DNA from: Crotophaga sulcirostris
Lineage: Eukaryota > Chordata > Aves > Cuculiformes > Crotophagidae
Length of the DNA stretch: 64,000 nt
Direction of reading: 5' to 3'
NCBI GenBank assembly: GCA_013397455.1
Contig: VYZB01000035.1
Span: 28,195-92,194, forward strand
Part shown: one piece after another, positions 40,432 through 52,974 of the stretch
Layout of the letters: every line of letters begins with the position of its first letter
Position numbering within the stretch: the first letter of the stretch is position 1
Position numbers and translations under genes: made by a program
Notes under the pieces: generated by a model
Told to the model about the DNA's origin: nothing
The model's database searches: none
Seen by the model: only the letters and a program-made list of their open reading frames with translations

Positions 40432-43400
40432 AGACCTCTTAAAGAACTGCTCCTTTGTCTTATTTTTATTATACAGTGTGCTACCCCTGCTTTAATTCAT
40501 CTAATTTTATCATTAAATTGAATGTTATTTTAAAAAGTATGTTTTTATGGTGCCATCCTGATTCATTCAACTGTCTCTCATAGTTCACTGTCAAGATAGA
40601 AAACTTAAAGGTGGACCTGGGGTTATTCTGTCTTTTCACGTGTCGTTAAAATATTCTGTCTGCACTTAAGAGGTTTTCTTCTAGAGCTCAGCCTCAGCTA
40701 CCTGCCTAAGAGATAAAGTACTTTTCCTTAGGCTCAAAGTCAGTTTCTGATAGACCATAACCAGACCTCATTTCTTATAATTTTTTCAACTTAATTTTTC
40801 CCAGTGTTTCTCCAAATCATGATTTTTCTCATTAACTCCTCTCCTAATAGTACCACACCACCTGAGGTGCTTCAGCACTTCATTTCTACTTGGGCTGTGT
40901 GTTCTGGTTCAGTGATGCAAGCTGATTTCAATTCATCAATAGCTCAGTGTTATGCCTTCCTGAATAAAGCCCCAATTTTCCTAATGTAGCAAATTAGTGA
41001 AGCCAATTTTTGCCGCTTCTTCATGTTTCTTAGACTGATCAGTGACTCTTGAAACCTCTCCTTAGCTTTACAGCACAGCAGACTTCACTGCCTGTCTGAA
41101 AGGGAGCAACCCAGGTGCCTAAACAGGGGCATCAAAAGAATACACAGCATAGTATCGAAGAGCCCTGCAGAGGCTGGGCAGGTAAGATGTGTGATTAGTG
41201 GTATAGACTTCTGGACTAGTAGCTGGAGAACACACAGAATACTTTAAAGCACTAGATGCCTAGTTTTAGGCTCCAAAATCATTCCCAAGAATGACTGCTC
41301 TGAAAGAAATTGTTATTACAATTAAAAAAAAAAGTTCTCCATCTAAAGTATGTACTTTATTTTTTTATTGAGTTATTTTAATGGTCATAGTTTCAATGTC
41401 TTTTCTAACTGTATAAAGTTGCCAATATATATATGTACACGGACAGATCTTCTGAAAATCACAATAAATATTTGAATAAATATGGCCAAAGTTAAGAAAT
41501 TAAGGCACAGGGTATTTGCAAAAAGCCCATTGTTGTAGCAAACATGAAAGAAAAACTTTTAATGGCGGTAATTGTTTCTGAATATATTGAGGTTCTGCAC
41601 TGCAGGGGGAAAAATGGTTACTAAAATACACGCACGTACACATGCATACCCTTTAAGCCTTACTTTTTTTCCTCTTTACACTTCATTCAGCCTGAGGAGT
41701 AAAATACTATTGAACCGTTCACAGAGAATTTCATTTTTGGTCTTTGTGCTGCTGTACCATTCTAATTTCCTGATAGTACCAGAATATAGATACTTTGAAA
41801 CTTCAGGCTTAATTTTGTTGAAATTATGAAAGGATTTTTTTGTGGAAATCAGGCTTTTGGAGGATCTTTTTTCTTTTTACAGAAGATACTCATCTTAAAG
41901 GGGGAGGATTTGGGGAATGAATATCCACTTGTATTAATGTTAGAAATAAAGTAAGGCTGAAGTATAATTTTCTTTCAGTGAAGCAATGAAAATGAGAAAG
42001 GATGCTTAAAAAGTGCTAATGAAGGACTCTGTTGTGAAGAAGCTGCAGAACTCAAACAGCACCCAGGAAATTGCCACTTATTCATATTGTGGTGAAACAC
42101 ATTTGGCCCTATTGGGTAAATTTTTTTTTCATGAACCAAAGACAACATTATTTCAGCTGTTGCATAGCCTTGACTCCCACACACAGCTGCACTGGTATTT
42201 GGGTTTGGGCATGTAGGAATAAGCATCACTGTGACAAATATCTCGTCTTTACCCAGAATATTTAGAAAGGGGAAGGGCAGAACCTGGTGTATATCAGGAA
42301 CACAAGGAAAATAAGTAGAAGTTTCCTTGAGTAGTCTTATGTGTAGTGCCTTCCTTGCTCAAGCCTTTGTTTAGGAGTACTGTCTATTTTTGTGTTGTTT
42401 CATTTGCTTTGTTCAATAGAGAGGTTACACACAAAGAGTGAAGCATTGTGCTGCTTTTAATAAGTCTGTGTCACTGAAGTGACATTTTGTTGTTGGGAAA
42501 AAGCCCACTAACAATGGCAATTAGCTGATGCCTCTATACTAAGTATGTTTGCATTCTAGTTTGAAATGAAATGGCACTTAAAGGATAGAGCAACTAATGA
42601 TAACTCTAGGTGTATTCAAGGGATAATTTTGATGAGAGCAGTGCTTATTTTTTGGTTTTTCTATGGTTCCAGGCAGAGGCACCTGAAGAGTTTTGGCTAA
42701 TCTAATGACTGTGGTGTTACTGCACACTTTTTTCCTATTTAGTAAATAGATGAAGAGCTGTTTGGTGGCCCTGTCATTAATGACAAACACCAGCCCACAA
42801 ACAAAACCCATCTAAATTATTAACTGCCTGATCAGTAACTCAGTTGGGAATTGCCTTTGGTCATGAATGTTGGCAGGTTGTCTGGGGAACAGGAATAACT
42901 TAACCAACTGCTTAGGTTTGTTGGAAGATAAAACCTTTTTACATATTTTGGTGGCTATTAGCTGAGCTGGATTTACAAATCATTGCTAAAATGGAAAATG
43001 TAATTAATTCTTTTGATAATTGCAGAGAACTTAGATTTTAGTTTAGAGTCTTGATACATGGGTTTCTGTTTAAATTTATGAGAAACTCCTTGGGGTTTCA
43101 TCATTCTCCCCCACCCTCACCTTTTTCCTGCTCTAACTGTTCACTAATACCATGTATTAATATTTCTTGAATATCTTTGAAAGTTGCAAGTAGTTAAATA
43201 GTGCTTCAAAGCCACTTCAGATTAACTTCCTGAATAAGACGAGCCAAAATTCCAACTGGTTCAGATGCCACCAGTTCTGTTGAACACTTTATTTGAGGCT
43301 GGCTCCTTTGCCAACCATATGCCCTTCAGGACCAGCAACGGGTATTTGGAAACTGGAGACAATTTCTCTTTGTTCTCGATAATAAAACAACCACCTGGAA

Positions 43401-44875
43401 AGGCAAGCTGAAAATCACAGGAAGAAGGAAATCTCTGTTTGACTTGGAGTTCAAGTAAGATTCAGTCTATGATTTGGAGAAACAGGGGGCTGTTCTGTTT
43501 GATAGGACTTTCCTACCTGCAGTTAGGATGTAGTAAGTTGTGAAATGGAGTCTGTGGCTCTAAAACTTTCAAATTTCTTTCTGACAAGTTAATTGGAATT
43601 GATTGCTAGTCCATGTAGTTTGCCTGTTCTCCTGAGCTTTTTTCCTCATCTGGAAAGCATCCTGCTAGGACAAAGGGGAAAACATCTGTTACAACACAGA
43701 TCTCTTTATTCCAAAACTTGGTCCCTCTTCATTTGTTTCCTAGTTTTTAGCATGTATGCTAGCACTGGTCAGCAAAAATAAACAAAGGGTTTTCAGTTAC
43801 TGAATCACAAGGGTACCCATCTACTGTGAGGTAGCTTCAATTTGACCTCTGCATATACACTTACAGTGCAGGCAGAACGTAACTGTCAGTGACTACAGTC
43901 AGTATTCACCAAATATTAAAGGATCTATTATTCAGCAATGGATCTTTCGAAGTTTTTGTGCTAAATAGGAGCAATCATGAGCGATCATGCCACTGAACAT
44001 TTACTGAGAAAACAGATAAAATTCTTAAGTCTGAATGGTCTAGATTTCCTGGGACAATCTTCAAGAATAATAACTGATGGAAAGCCTGGAATCAAAAGAC
44101 ATGCAACAATCTTTGACCAGCAAAATATCAAAGATGATGCTTTAAAGTATTAGCTGTCTTCCAGTTTTCAAGTTAAGCCATGTTACTGTTACACAGTAGT
44201 CCTATGGTATCTGAAACCAGGTCTTCCCAGGTAGTCGTCATTGTATTTAGAATAACTATCAAAGTAATTTTTCTCTTCCTTATTATTTTATGAAATGCTA
44301 TACCTATCTGATATTCTTAGTGTGGATAAGTGAAAGCATAGATGAAAGTATGTAGTTATGCTCTTTACCACTCTAATGTGCAATAGAGAAAACAAGATAT
44401 TAGCAGTGTGATCATTACAAGTCATTCCTTTTTTCTCACCCATTTACAGTGCTTGAAATGGCATAACTTGCCATCAGCATCATTCCACTATATTTCTAGG
44501 TCTGAGTGCTACCTTAACAACAGAGAACTTACCTGAGTTAAATGAGATGAGTTTGTCTAGACTCACTTTACACCTAGTGGAGAGAAACAAGCACTTTGAG
44601 GAAACAGTTTGCTCCATCCAAAAGCGTAAATACCCACCTTTGGTGTGAGTCTGCTGACTTCATGGAAATGCACAATTCCTTCTATTGACTACAAGTAGAA
44701 TTTGGACGATTGGCTCAGACACCTGAAATGTTTAAATCTGAGCAGATGAATTGACAAAGGGTAGGTAAAATTATAGCTTGTATTTGAATGTGGAAATAAA
44801 TGATTTCTCCATCAGACTTTCTTATCCTAATGCATTTTCCTGCTGGTCAGGAGGCTTGAATGAAAATTATTCTCC

Positions 44876-44894
44876 AATAATAATAATAATAATA
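44876..44894. repeat. (AAT)n microsatellite
   Basis: Six AAT units in a row plus one base, without interruption. Confidence 0.85.
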
Positions 44895-46034
44895 GCAATC
44901 TAGTGTTTTGCATAGCAGAAGTCATCTTTGGTACATATTGATATGTACATCACTGGATCTAGTTCCAGCTAGTTTGTGTTTTTGTTTATGCTACAAATAA
45001 AGTTATACTGTGCACATTCACAAGAGCAAATATTGCATTCTTGACCAAACTATCAGAAAATTCTCTTCTAGAAAAAGAAAAAAGTACTACTGCTCTTTTC
45101 TTGCTTACATGTAGGAACAAGTTTCCTTTTAACTGGGCGAGCAAGATAAAAAAAAGAAAAATCTCCAGCTTCTCTTGTTTGTATTTTATTTGGTTCTTTT
45201 ACAAGTGTAGCAACAGTAAAATAAACCCTTTACATTGCTTGTTACTAAAATGGGGAAGAAAAATATACCCCATAGTATTCAGCATCATAAAGTCCATTTC
45301 TTCTCTATTTCAAAGTAGTGGGGTTTTAACTGCTAATGAAAGCATTACAAAGACTGACTTCTGAAGGGGAAAAACTTTTCAATTTTTATCTCCTCATTCT
45401 CTCTACCATCCGGATATGGTTCAGAAACACAATCATTTTGCTCTTCAGGTCTAAATTCATTTTATGTGCTATCAAAGTGCATTGAAATTATCAAAGCCTC
45501 ATTCTTGTGCTAGAATATGGTATCGAAGTGAGAATGCTGATCTGCTGGCATTTCATGGATAGTTTGAAAATATTGAGCTAAGAAACTCTAGATGAAATTA
45601 CTCAAATTCTGCTTGTAGGTGATTATCTGTTTTCCTCTCCTACCATGTATTAGAATATTATTTCCCCATAGGTTGATTGTTTTTTCCCTCTTACCATCTA
45701 GTCAAAATCTTCATTTTGTTATTCTCTATACTGATCGTTTAGCTTCAGTGCCCTCAGTTTTTCACAGCTGAAGAACCGCTTTAATATCAAAGTTAGAGAA
45801 ATCCATAAAAGCCTTGCATGCAATAAGGACTAACAGACGAATGCAAATATATTTATTAGCAAATTTTAATGAGAACTGTTATGGTAAATGAAGATCAGAT
45901 TTTCAAATGGGAGGGTTGTTTTCCAAAGTTGTACTATCACTGAAATAGAGTACATACCATTCATACCAGCCCGTAACTCTGGTGGACCTCTGTGACAAAA
46001 TCTGCATTAAAGAGGAAAGGAACTGACCAACCTA

Positions 46035-47154
46035 GTGGATTTCTGTGATGGGGTGACCACATCAATGGTCATGGGAAAAGCAGTGGATGTAATCTGTCTG
46101 GACTTTTGTAAAGCCTTTGACATAGTCTCCCACAAAATCCTTCTCTCTAAATTGGAGAGATATGGATTTGATGGGTGGGCTGTTTGGTGGATAAGGAAAT
46201 GGTTAGATGGTCGTATCCAGAGAGTAGTGGTCAATGGCTCAAAGTCCAGATGGAGATCTGTGACAAGTGGTGTCCCTCAGGGGTCTGCACCTGGGACGAG
46301 TGCTGTTTAATGTTTTCACCATCAAACAGACAGTGAGATTGAGTGCACCCTCAGCAAGTTTGCAGATGACACCAAACTGGGTGGTTCAGTTGTCATGCCA
46401 GAAGGACAGGATGTCATCCAGAGGCACCTGAGCAAACAGGAGAAGTGGGCTTGTGTGAACCTCATGAGGTTCAACAAGGCCAAGTGTAAAGTGCTACACC
46501 TGGGTCTGGGCAATCTGCAGTTTCAATACAGGCTGGGAGATGACGTGATTGAGAGCAGCCATGCTGAGAAGAACTTGGGAGTACTGGTTGATGAGAAGCT
46601 TGACATGAGCCAGCAATGTGCAGCCTGAGCCCAGAAGGTCAACATTATCCTGGGGTGCATCAAAAGAAGTGTGTCCAGCAGGTCGAGAGAGGTGATTCTA
46701 CTCCTCTTTTGCGAGACCCCACATGGAGTATTGTGTCCAGTTCTGGAATCCCCAATGTAAGAAGGTTATGGATCTGTTGGAATGGGTCCAGAGGAAGACC
46801 ACGAAGATGATCAGAGGGCTGGACCACCTCTGCCATGTAGACAGGTTGAGAGAGTTGGGCTTGTTCAACCTGGAGAAGAGAAGGCTCTGAGGATATCTAA
46901 TAGTGGCCTTCCAGTACCTGAAGGGGGCCTAGAGGAATGCTGGGGAGGGACTTTTTACAAGAGCATGTGGGGATGGGATGAGGAGGAATGGTTTCAAATT
47001 GGAAAGGGGAAGATTCAGATTAGACGTTAGGAAGAAATTCTTCACGCTGACGGTGGTGAGGCCCCGGCACAGGTTGCCCAGGGAAGCTGTGGGTGCCCCC
47101 TCCCTGGAGGTGTTAAAGGCCAGGTTGGATGGGGCCTTGAGCAGCCTGGTCTAG
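46035..47154 (+). pseudogene. CR1 ORF2 reverse-transcriptase remnant
   Basis: CR1 ORF2 makes the endonuclease/reverse transcriptase used for target-primed retrotransposition; only the RT part onward is present. The frame from 46035 shows LDFCKAFD (46098-46121), the RT motif with the first catalytic Asp, and SGVPQGS (46266-46286). An apparent extra base near 46290 leads to a stop at 46308-46310, and an apparent lost base before 46359 restores the same frame, in which the catalytic FADD box (46359-46370) is intact. Translation then runs on to a TGA at 46626-46628. More frameshifts follow, and the usual end of the ORF falls at the TAG at 47152-47154. The indels are inferred against my memory of the CR1 pattern. 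It cannot make a working enzyme. Confidence 0.9.
46359..46370 (+). other. RT catalytic box (FADD) in the CR1 remnant
   Basis: TTTGCAGATGAC encodes Phe-Ala-Asp-Asp, the catalytic motif of LINE reverse transcriptases. It is unmutated here although the surrounding frame is broken. Confidence 0.85.
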
Positions 47155-47236
47155 TGGGAGGCTGGGATTAGGTGATTTTTAAGGTCCCTTCCAACCCAAA
47201 GCATTCTGCGATTTTTCTGTGCTTCTGTGATTCTAC

Positions 47237-50200
47237 GTATGTACTTAAGAGCAATGAGGTCATCAACACTTGATATCATTCTAAGGTCTTCCTGATCATG
47301 TACCCCCTCAGGTTTTCCATAATCTGCGGGGGTATTCCAAAGGAACTAGTGAGGAATCTTTTCATTCAGCTTGCACTGGAGTAACTAATTGCTATGACTA
47401 CAAGCTGGGGAAAACTAGACCCCTTCACCCTTGTGTAATAACCATCTCAAAAAGAAAAATTTATCATTTCCCAATTTGCACCCCTGACGTCAGCAGAAAA
47501 CTGAAATGTCATTTGCCTCTGCAGGGCCTGCTGTTTTACCACTCCACCCTTTCATCCTTATGTCTCTACAACTGCCTTTTCTAGCTAATTCCTCAGTAAC
47601 TTGCACAGACAATCAACAGAGGATAGTTCCTCAATCACAATTCAAATACTTCTTTCTTGCACCTTTACTATAACACTTCTTCTTGCTATTGTAATACCCC
47701 CACAATATCATACAGTACTTAAGCTTGTCTCCAGTAATGTCTGAATGGTAACATGCTGTTATGTGTGAATTAAAAACTTGCATGAATTCAAGTGTCCTTT
47801 ATATTTTGTTTCTAATATTCAATGTCTGTTACTAAAGGAGGCAGGTCAATAAAAAGAGCAGGCTGTGCAAAAGAGAAAAATGCAGAACTAACTAATAAGA
47901 ACTGGTATTTTTCAAAAGCAGTAAACACCCATCAAGGATCGGGAACTTCAGAGATATCGAGCTAACTGAATGTCATTAATATAGTCACTTTTAAAACAGT
48001 CAAATATTAGTGCTCTTGTGTCAATTACAAATGTGTCTAAGCATGGCTCTCTGAGCTTTTTGGTGGCTTCAGTTGGTTAGGAAATGAGTCCCAAACTAGT
48101 GATATTCTTTACATTATTTTCTATCTCTTTTTGATGGTGGTTTACAGTCCCTTGAGGGGTGGTTTGTATCCCTTTGTTGTGTCTGGCGACACTACTGAAG
48201 AGTAGCTGGTAATAGAAAAAAATCTTTATTTAAAGAAAATCTTTAAATACTATTAAAAAAAAAGTCTTTTTATGTGCATTATTAGACTCAACTGGATGAT
48301 GCTTCTGGAAGAATTTTCACATTTTTTTCTGCCTAGGCATTTGCTGCAAAACAAAGAAAAGAGTCCATCAAGTACAAATTGATGGTTGGAGGTCTTGCAA
48401 GGTCAATGTGAAAAGCTCGAGGTGTGATTAGCACAAGGATGCTTTGTGTGAAGCATAAAGATCAAATACTAAGTCTGAATTTTGGGTGACAAAGATCAAG
48501 ACATTGCCCAGATAACAAAAAGGAATATTTTCTGTTCTAGCATTTAATAAATGGTTGTAAGCGCTTACAATCTACCAGACTTTCTTAGAATGGGCAGTAT
48601 CACTTTTCTTAGTTCTGAAAAACGGAATGGTGCTGTTAGTTGACAGCTCAAAAGCTGAGTCATCAGCAGCTGAAAGATTTCAAAGGAAAGCAATGGAGTC
48701 TGGCAAATATTTGGATTACAGGGACCATTGGTGCCTTGATCTGTGTGTGCTTACTACAGAAGAGGCTCCCAAGAGCTTTTCTTGTGCGTGTAAAACCACT
48801 GAAAATACTTTTATTTCTATTTCATACTGCCTAGGCAAAACAGGAGTTTTACCAGCTTTATGAGTTATAATTTCCATATTTATAGATTAAACTCAATAAT
48901 TAGGTATTTATATCATCTACAGTAATTAATTTTGTCTGCCTAGCGTTGTAAAATATTCACACTTGACATGTTTGACATCTTTTTCTTATGACTAATTAGC
49001 AAACCGGCAATATTCACTTAATTCAGTTTTATGCTGGGAAGTGGCATTATGGCACAATGGTCATTTATCATTAATATGTGTAGTTGAGAAGACTGTTTCT
49101 TTATTTTATGATCCCTTCAAATTAGATATTACATTATATTAATAACATGTTACACTGGTATTTTTGCAACTCTTTGTGCAGTTAGTAGGCATCCCAGTTT
49201 GCAGTCCATATTTTATTTGATCCTTGTCACTCACTGAATGACTACTGCTCATATTGAAACTAATTTGAAGGGCTGAAGGGATCAAGATCTCTGCCATTTT
49301 TTTTTATTACATTCAAGGATAAATATATGAATAAAAGTGTGTTCTCTGAAGTCTTTCTTTATCCGTTGGAGTTACTTAGCTGCTTTGTACATCTAAGCCC
49401 ATAATAGGAAATCTTTGAACTGTGGCCTGTGATTTAATTGGTGGCTTTTTTGCCACTTTGGGTGGGACTTTACTCACTTTCTTGTATAGAAAATACTATT
49501 GTGTGTTTATTAAAGCCTTTGAGAAACTTTTTAACTTCTACTGAGAAAAGAATTTCTACTTTTAAGTGACATATTTTCTGATGCTTCATGTGCTTCCATT
49601 TTCTTAATTTTCTCTTTCAAGTTCTGAGAGAGCTCAATAATCTTCAGAAAGTGATGATATATCCCGCTGAGCAGTTCTTTTTGCTTTTAAATTCAAATAA
49701 GTTTCCTCCTGCCCTCAGTGTGAGACACTCATATTTACATTCTGCCATCTTCAGAAAAGCTTCTCTTGGCTTTCATTTTGACCCCAGTAAATACAGTCAA
49801 CCCCTTTAACATCTGAGAGAGACAACCTCAGGATATCTGAGAACACATTTGTAGGATGTGTTATTCTTCCATATCTGCCTTTTTCCTGTATAGATGCCCC
49901 TTTAGGAAGCTTCTTATATTCATAATTAGCTAAATAATGGAAAAGAAGAGTCAAAATTAATGTCCTTTTCCTGTGCCATACAAAATGAAAATACTCCTTT
50001 AGAGCTTAGAACCAGATTTCGTGGCCACGCATATTAAATGGCAAGACACTGGACTATGGACTTTCACTGTTCAACAGAAAGGCAGTGTTGGTTCATGATG
50101 GTTGTTGGTAGCAATGAGATATGGACTCATGGGAAATATACTACAGTGTTAATGGTTTATTGCAAGCTTCTCAGAAAGATTAAATAATATTGGAAACAAA

Positions 50201-51790
50201 ATTCGTTCTTTGGGTTGTGTCTGTTTGAACACTTACGAAATGAATCATTTTCCACTTTTTCTTATCATACATGTTTGCCCTTGTCGGAACAATCACTGCA
50301 AACCTCAGGCACAAGAGCTTAATTCTTTACTGATAGAAAATAGGGATGGTAACCTAGTAACCTTTGTCTTGTTCAGAGGCTTAAAAATGAGGCTAAGTGG
50401 TTCTTTCATGGCAATAGCGATTATAGTGTTTCAGCTTATTCTTTTTAAATTACATTTAACTCACTTCTAAAAAATCAGAATTGATATAATACAGTTCTCA
50501 AAAGAACAAAACCAAGATCAGGGTTACTACAGCTAAATCCTTCCCCTTTCTGCCCCCTTCTCCCGTATGTTAGTATATAAAATTAACATGTTAGCATCGT
50601 CATATATATCCAGTGCGTGCCTATGTTTTGCCTGTCCATCTCATATTGCCAAAGCATTAGATGACAAAATCCAGGCAGTGAGTGCTTTCATTTCTATAGA
50701 TATCTAGATACAGACAGAGAACATGTAATAATATTGTTGCTGATATCTTAGATATTTAATGATTTTACTTGTGCAAATAACTCATGATTTTCTTGGAACT
50801 CTTTTGCAGAGCTTGGGGTCTTAGCCAAATCTCATTCAAGACAATAGGATGACTTTAATGGATTTCAATAGCTGCACCATCTTTCATCAGTATTACATTT
50901 TGGAAGCAGCATCTAGCTTTTATTCCTAACTAAATTTTCAATACAAAAGCTTAAACTACAAATTCTGGCTGTTCCATGTCTACCAAAAATGTTTCCCAAA
51001 GATGAAATCTTATAGTATGCAACATTTTTACAAAACATAATTAGAAAAAAATCCATAATAACATGCTTTTCAGTTTGAGAATAGAAAATTCTGAATACTT
51101 GAGTTTAGGGCTTTTTTCCACTTTTCCCATTGCTTGTTAGACATTGGATTTTCTTTTTAAAGATTAAATGTTTTTTCTTATTTGCATTACTAAACAATTG
51201 AGCATTGTCTGGTGGTGAATTAGTAGTATAAATAGAAGGATTAATCTGTTAAGGTATAGCAATTCATTATTTTCTTTTTGGAGTTGGTGCCTGCTATATT
51301 TATGAGAGAAGACCTACAAGTAGAGATCATGAGTTACTTCCTAGTAGATAAATTTATGAAATGGTTCTTCTATTTAAGGAAATATTTTTTCTTTAAGGCA
51401 CATTTTGGTTACTCACGTATTATCTGTCTTATTTAGTGATGCTGAAAGGTATATACTCCTCTCCCCCTTGCACTGATGTGTAAGTTACGTTAGAAATGTT
51501 ACTTTTGTAGTGTGGAAAGCACTATAACTTTAATAGATTTTTCACTACAGTCTAATTCTATAAGTGATTAGAGAATTCTAAGGAAACTTTATGGCATAGT
51601 CAAAATAATAATTCTAATTTATATGTGTGCTTATAAACTTACTAGGAAAAGTCTCTGCTCATAGGGAAAAGACTTGCTTTTTAAGGCTTGAATGAATAAT
51701 GGAAGCTGCTGTGAAAGTGAAAAAAAATTTAAAATGACATTCACTAACACTTAGAATATAGGGAGCAAAAGAATTTGATCTATTTTGGGT
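47237..51790. other. Noncoding stretch between two CR1 copies, no gene seen
   Basis: I see no recognisable gene or dispersed repeat. Frames at plus 48627-48863 (78 codons), plus 49588-49809 (73 codons) and plus 50210-50470 (86 codons) have no identifiable motif. A tract reading TTTTCTTAATTTTCTCTTTCAAG at about 49600-49620 looks like a splice acceptor, but no matching donor was obvious downstream. Confidence 0.6.
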
Positions 51791-52330
51791 CATAGAAACA
51801 TAGAATCATAGAATTATTAAGGGTGGAAAAGACCCCCAAGGTCATAAAGTCCAACCATCAGCCCAACACTACCATGCCTACTAAATTGTGTCCCTAAGTG
51901 CTATATCTACATGTTTTTTGAAAACCTCCAGGGATGGCGACTTAACCACTTTCCCGGGCAGCCTGTTCCAATGCTCTACCACTCTTTCAGTACAGAAAGT
52001 TTTCTTAATATCCAGTCTAAACCTCCCCTGGCACAACTTGAGGCCAGTTCTTGTCGTCATTTCACCTGCGACTTGGGAGAAGAGACCAGCACCCACCTTG
52101 CTACAACCTTCTTTCAGGTAATTGCAAAGAGTGACAAGGTCTCCCCTCAGCTTCCTTTTCCTCTCACTAAACAACCTCTGTTTCCTCAGCCATTCCTCAT
52201 AACCCTTATTCTCCAGACACACTCTAGCAACAAAATTCCATTCTTGTAGTGAGAGGCCCAAAACTGAACACAGTATTCAAGGTGCAGCCTCAGCAGCACA
52301 GAGTACAGGGGCACGATCGCTTTCCAGAGG
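51791..52330 (-). mobile_element. 5'-truncated CR1 LINE, minus strand
   Basis: The left edge is CATAGAAACATAGAATCATAGAATT, the reverse complement of the ATTCTATG octamer repeat that ends many CR1 elements. It is followed by GGTGGAAAAGACCCCCAAGGTCATAAAGTCCAACC, the antisense of the usual 3' UTR. The body is antisense ORF2 C-terminus. The right (5') edge is uncertain: clear similarity stops near 52320-52330, but a weaker continuation of the frame may reach about 52420. This copy belongs to a different subfamily from its neighbour at 52540. Confidence 0.93.
51881..52330 (-). pseudogene. CR1 ORF2 C-terminal fragment
   Basis: On the minus strand 51881-52261 is open for 126 codons and reads as the C-terminus of CR1 ORF2, with LRGDLVTLCNYLKEG, EHWNRLP and SPSLEVFK in the family's order. 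Just upstream the similarity continues in another frame ([15 protein letters not shown], within 52186-52419), which places a frameshift near 52225. It lacks the RT core and endonuclease and is not functional. Confidence 0.88.
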
Positions 52331-52539
52331 ATAGCAGCCCTTTCCAGAGGAGAACCGTATGTAGAGAGCAGTAAGAATGCTAAGATCAGAAACCTGATTT
52401 TACTCAAGACAAGTAGCATCCTGAAACCTAGCAGAGCATAAGCACGTGAATACTAGAAGTAATCAGTTTAACACAGTGTGTTGTTTCATTTATGCAGAGT
52501 ACAAACTCTTAAGATTCTACTTGCCCTTTTCTCCTGCTA

Positions 52540-52638
52540 GATGGGTTGGTGTTGGTGTTAGTGTTACTGTTGGGTTATCGGTTGGACTCAATGATCTCAA
52601 AGGTCCTTTCCAACCTTGTAATACTGTGATACTGTGAT
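52540..52638 (+). mobile_element. Very short CR1 3' tail, plus strand
   Basis: About 100 bp: GATGGGTTGGTGTTGGTG, then GGACTCAATGATCTC and GGTCCTTTCCAACCTTG, ending TAATACTGTGATACTGTGAT. It has only 3' UTR sequence and is of the same type as the copies at 35828, 61137 and 63836. Two GATACTGTGAT-type terminal units are preserved. It lies about 200 bp from the 5' side of the minus-strand CR1 at 51791-52330, in opposite orientation. Confidence 0.92.
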
Positions 52639-52735
52639 CTTGGTGAAACAATATTTTGGCAAAATGATCCAACGTTGAATCATGGTTGTGTGAATTACTA
52701 CAAGATGGAGCTAGTGATGTAACGAGAGAGACTCG

Positions 52736-52779
52736 TTTATCTTCTATATATTATATATTTATCTTCTATATATTATATA
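52736..52779. repeat. Exact 22-bp tandem duplication, AT-rich
   Basis: The 22-mer TTTATCTTCTATATATTATATA is present twice back to back (52736-52757 and 52758-52779) with no mismatch. Exact identity suggests a recent slippage event. Confidence 0.85.
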
Positions 52780-52910
52780 AGGCTAGTAAATTTTCCAGTA
52801 ACTAGATTTTACTGATCTCATCCCTGTTTTGCTTATTTGTTTGATGGTAGCCCAGCCAGCAGTAAAGGAAAGTAAATGATAGCTCTCAGGCTATCAGACT
52901 TTGTGTCCTT

Positions 52911-52974
52911 AAAAAAACCCACAAAAATAAACAAAAACCACCACAACAAAATCACAAACAAACAAACAAAACCC
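52911..52974. repeat. A/C-rich (CAAA)n-like tract
   Basis: An A run, then ACCC and ACAA units ending in CAAACAAACAAACAAAACC. Low complexity. Confidence 0.8.

Larger units (their letters stand above)
36251..46013. other. Noncoding stretch between two CR1 copies, no gene seen
   Basis: I see no supportable gene. The contents are low-complexity tracts (T15 at 38135-38149, CAAA repeats at 38449-38460, G/T-rich 40275-40333, A/C-rich 40388-40431, AAT repeats at 44876-44894) and two short segments bounded by good splice-site consensus (37782-37841 and 41883-41950), reported as leads. A 161-codon minus-strand frame at 39413-39898 has no recognised content. No clear dispersed repeat is seen. Confidence 0.6.
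46014..47236 (+). mobile_element. 5'-truncated CR1 LINE, plus strand, about 1.2 kb
   Basis: The longest element of the window. It covers the second half of CR1 ORF2 (reverse transcriptase core to C-terminus) and the short 3' UTR. The right end reads GGTCCCTTCCAACCCAAAGCATTCTG and finishes with a degenerate CTTCTGTGATTCTAC, a CR1-type terminal repeat. The left edge is soft, near 46014, where similarity to the CR1 pattern fades. It is 5'-truncated: the ORF1 and endonuclease parts are missing. Its 3'-end type differs from the copies at 35.8 and 63.8 kb, so it belongs to another CR1 subfamily. Numerous substitutions and indels suggest an old insertion. Confidence 0.95.

Noticed and set aside
46322..46513. 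63-codon minus-strand frame
   Set aside because: It is antisense to the CR1 reverse-transcriptase remnant.
51888..52249. 77- and 112-codon plus-strand frames
   Set aside because: Both are antisense to the CR1 ORF2 C-terminus, which is the real signal on the minus strand.
52446..52637. 63-codon plus-strand frame
   Set aside because: It runs from unique sequence into the 3' UTR of a CR1 tail, which is noncoding in that element.
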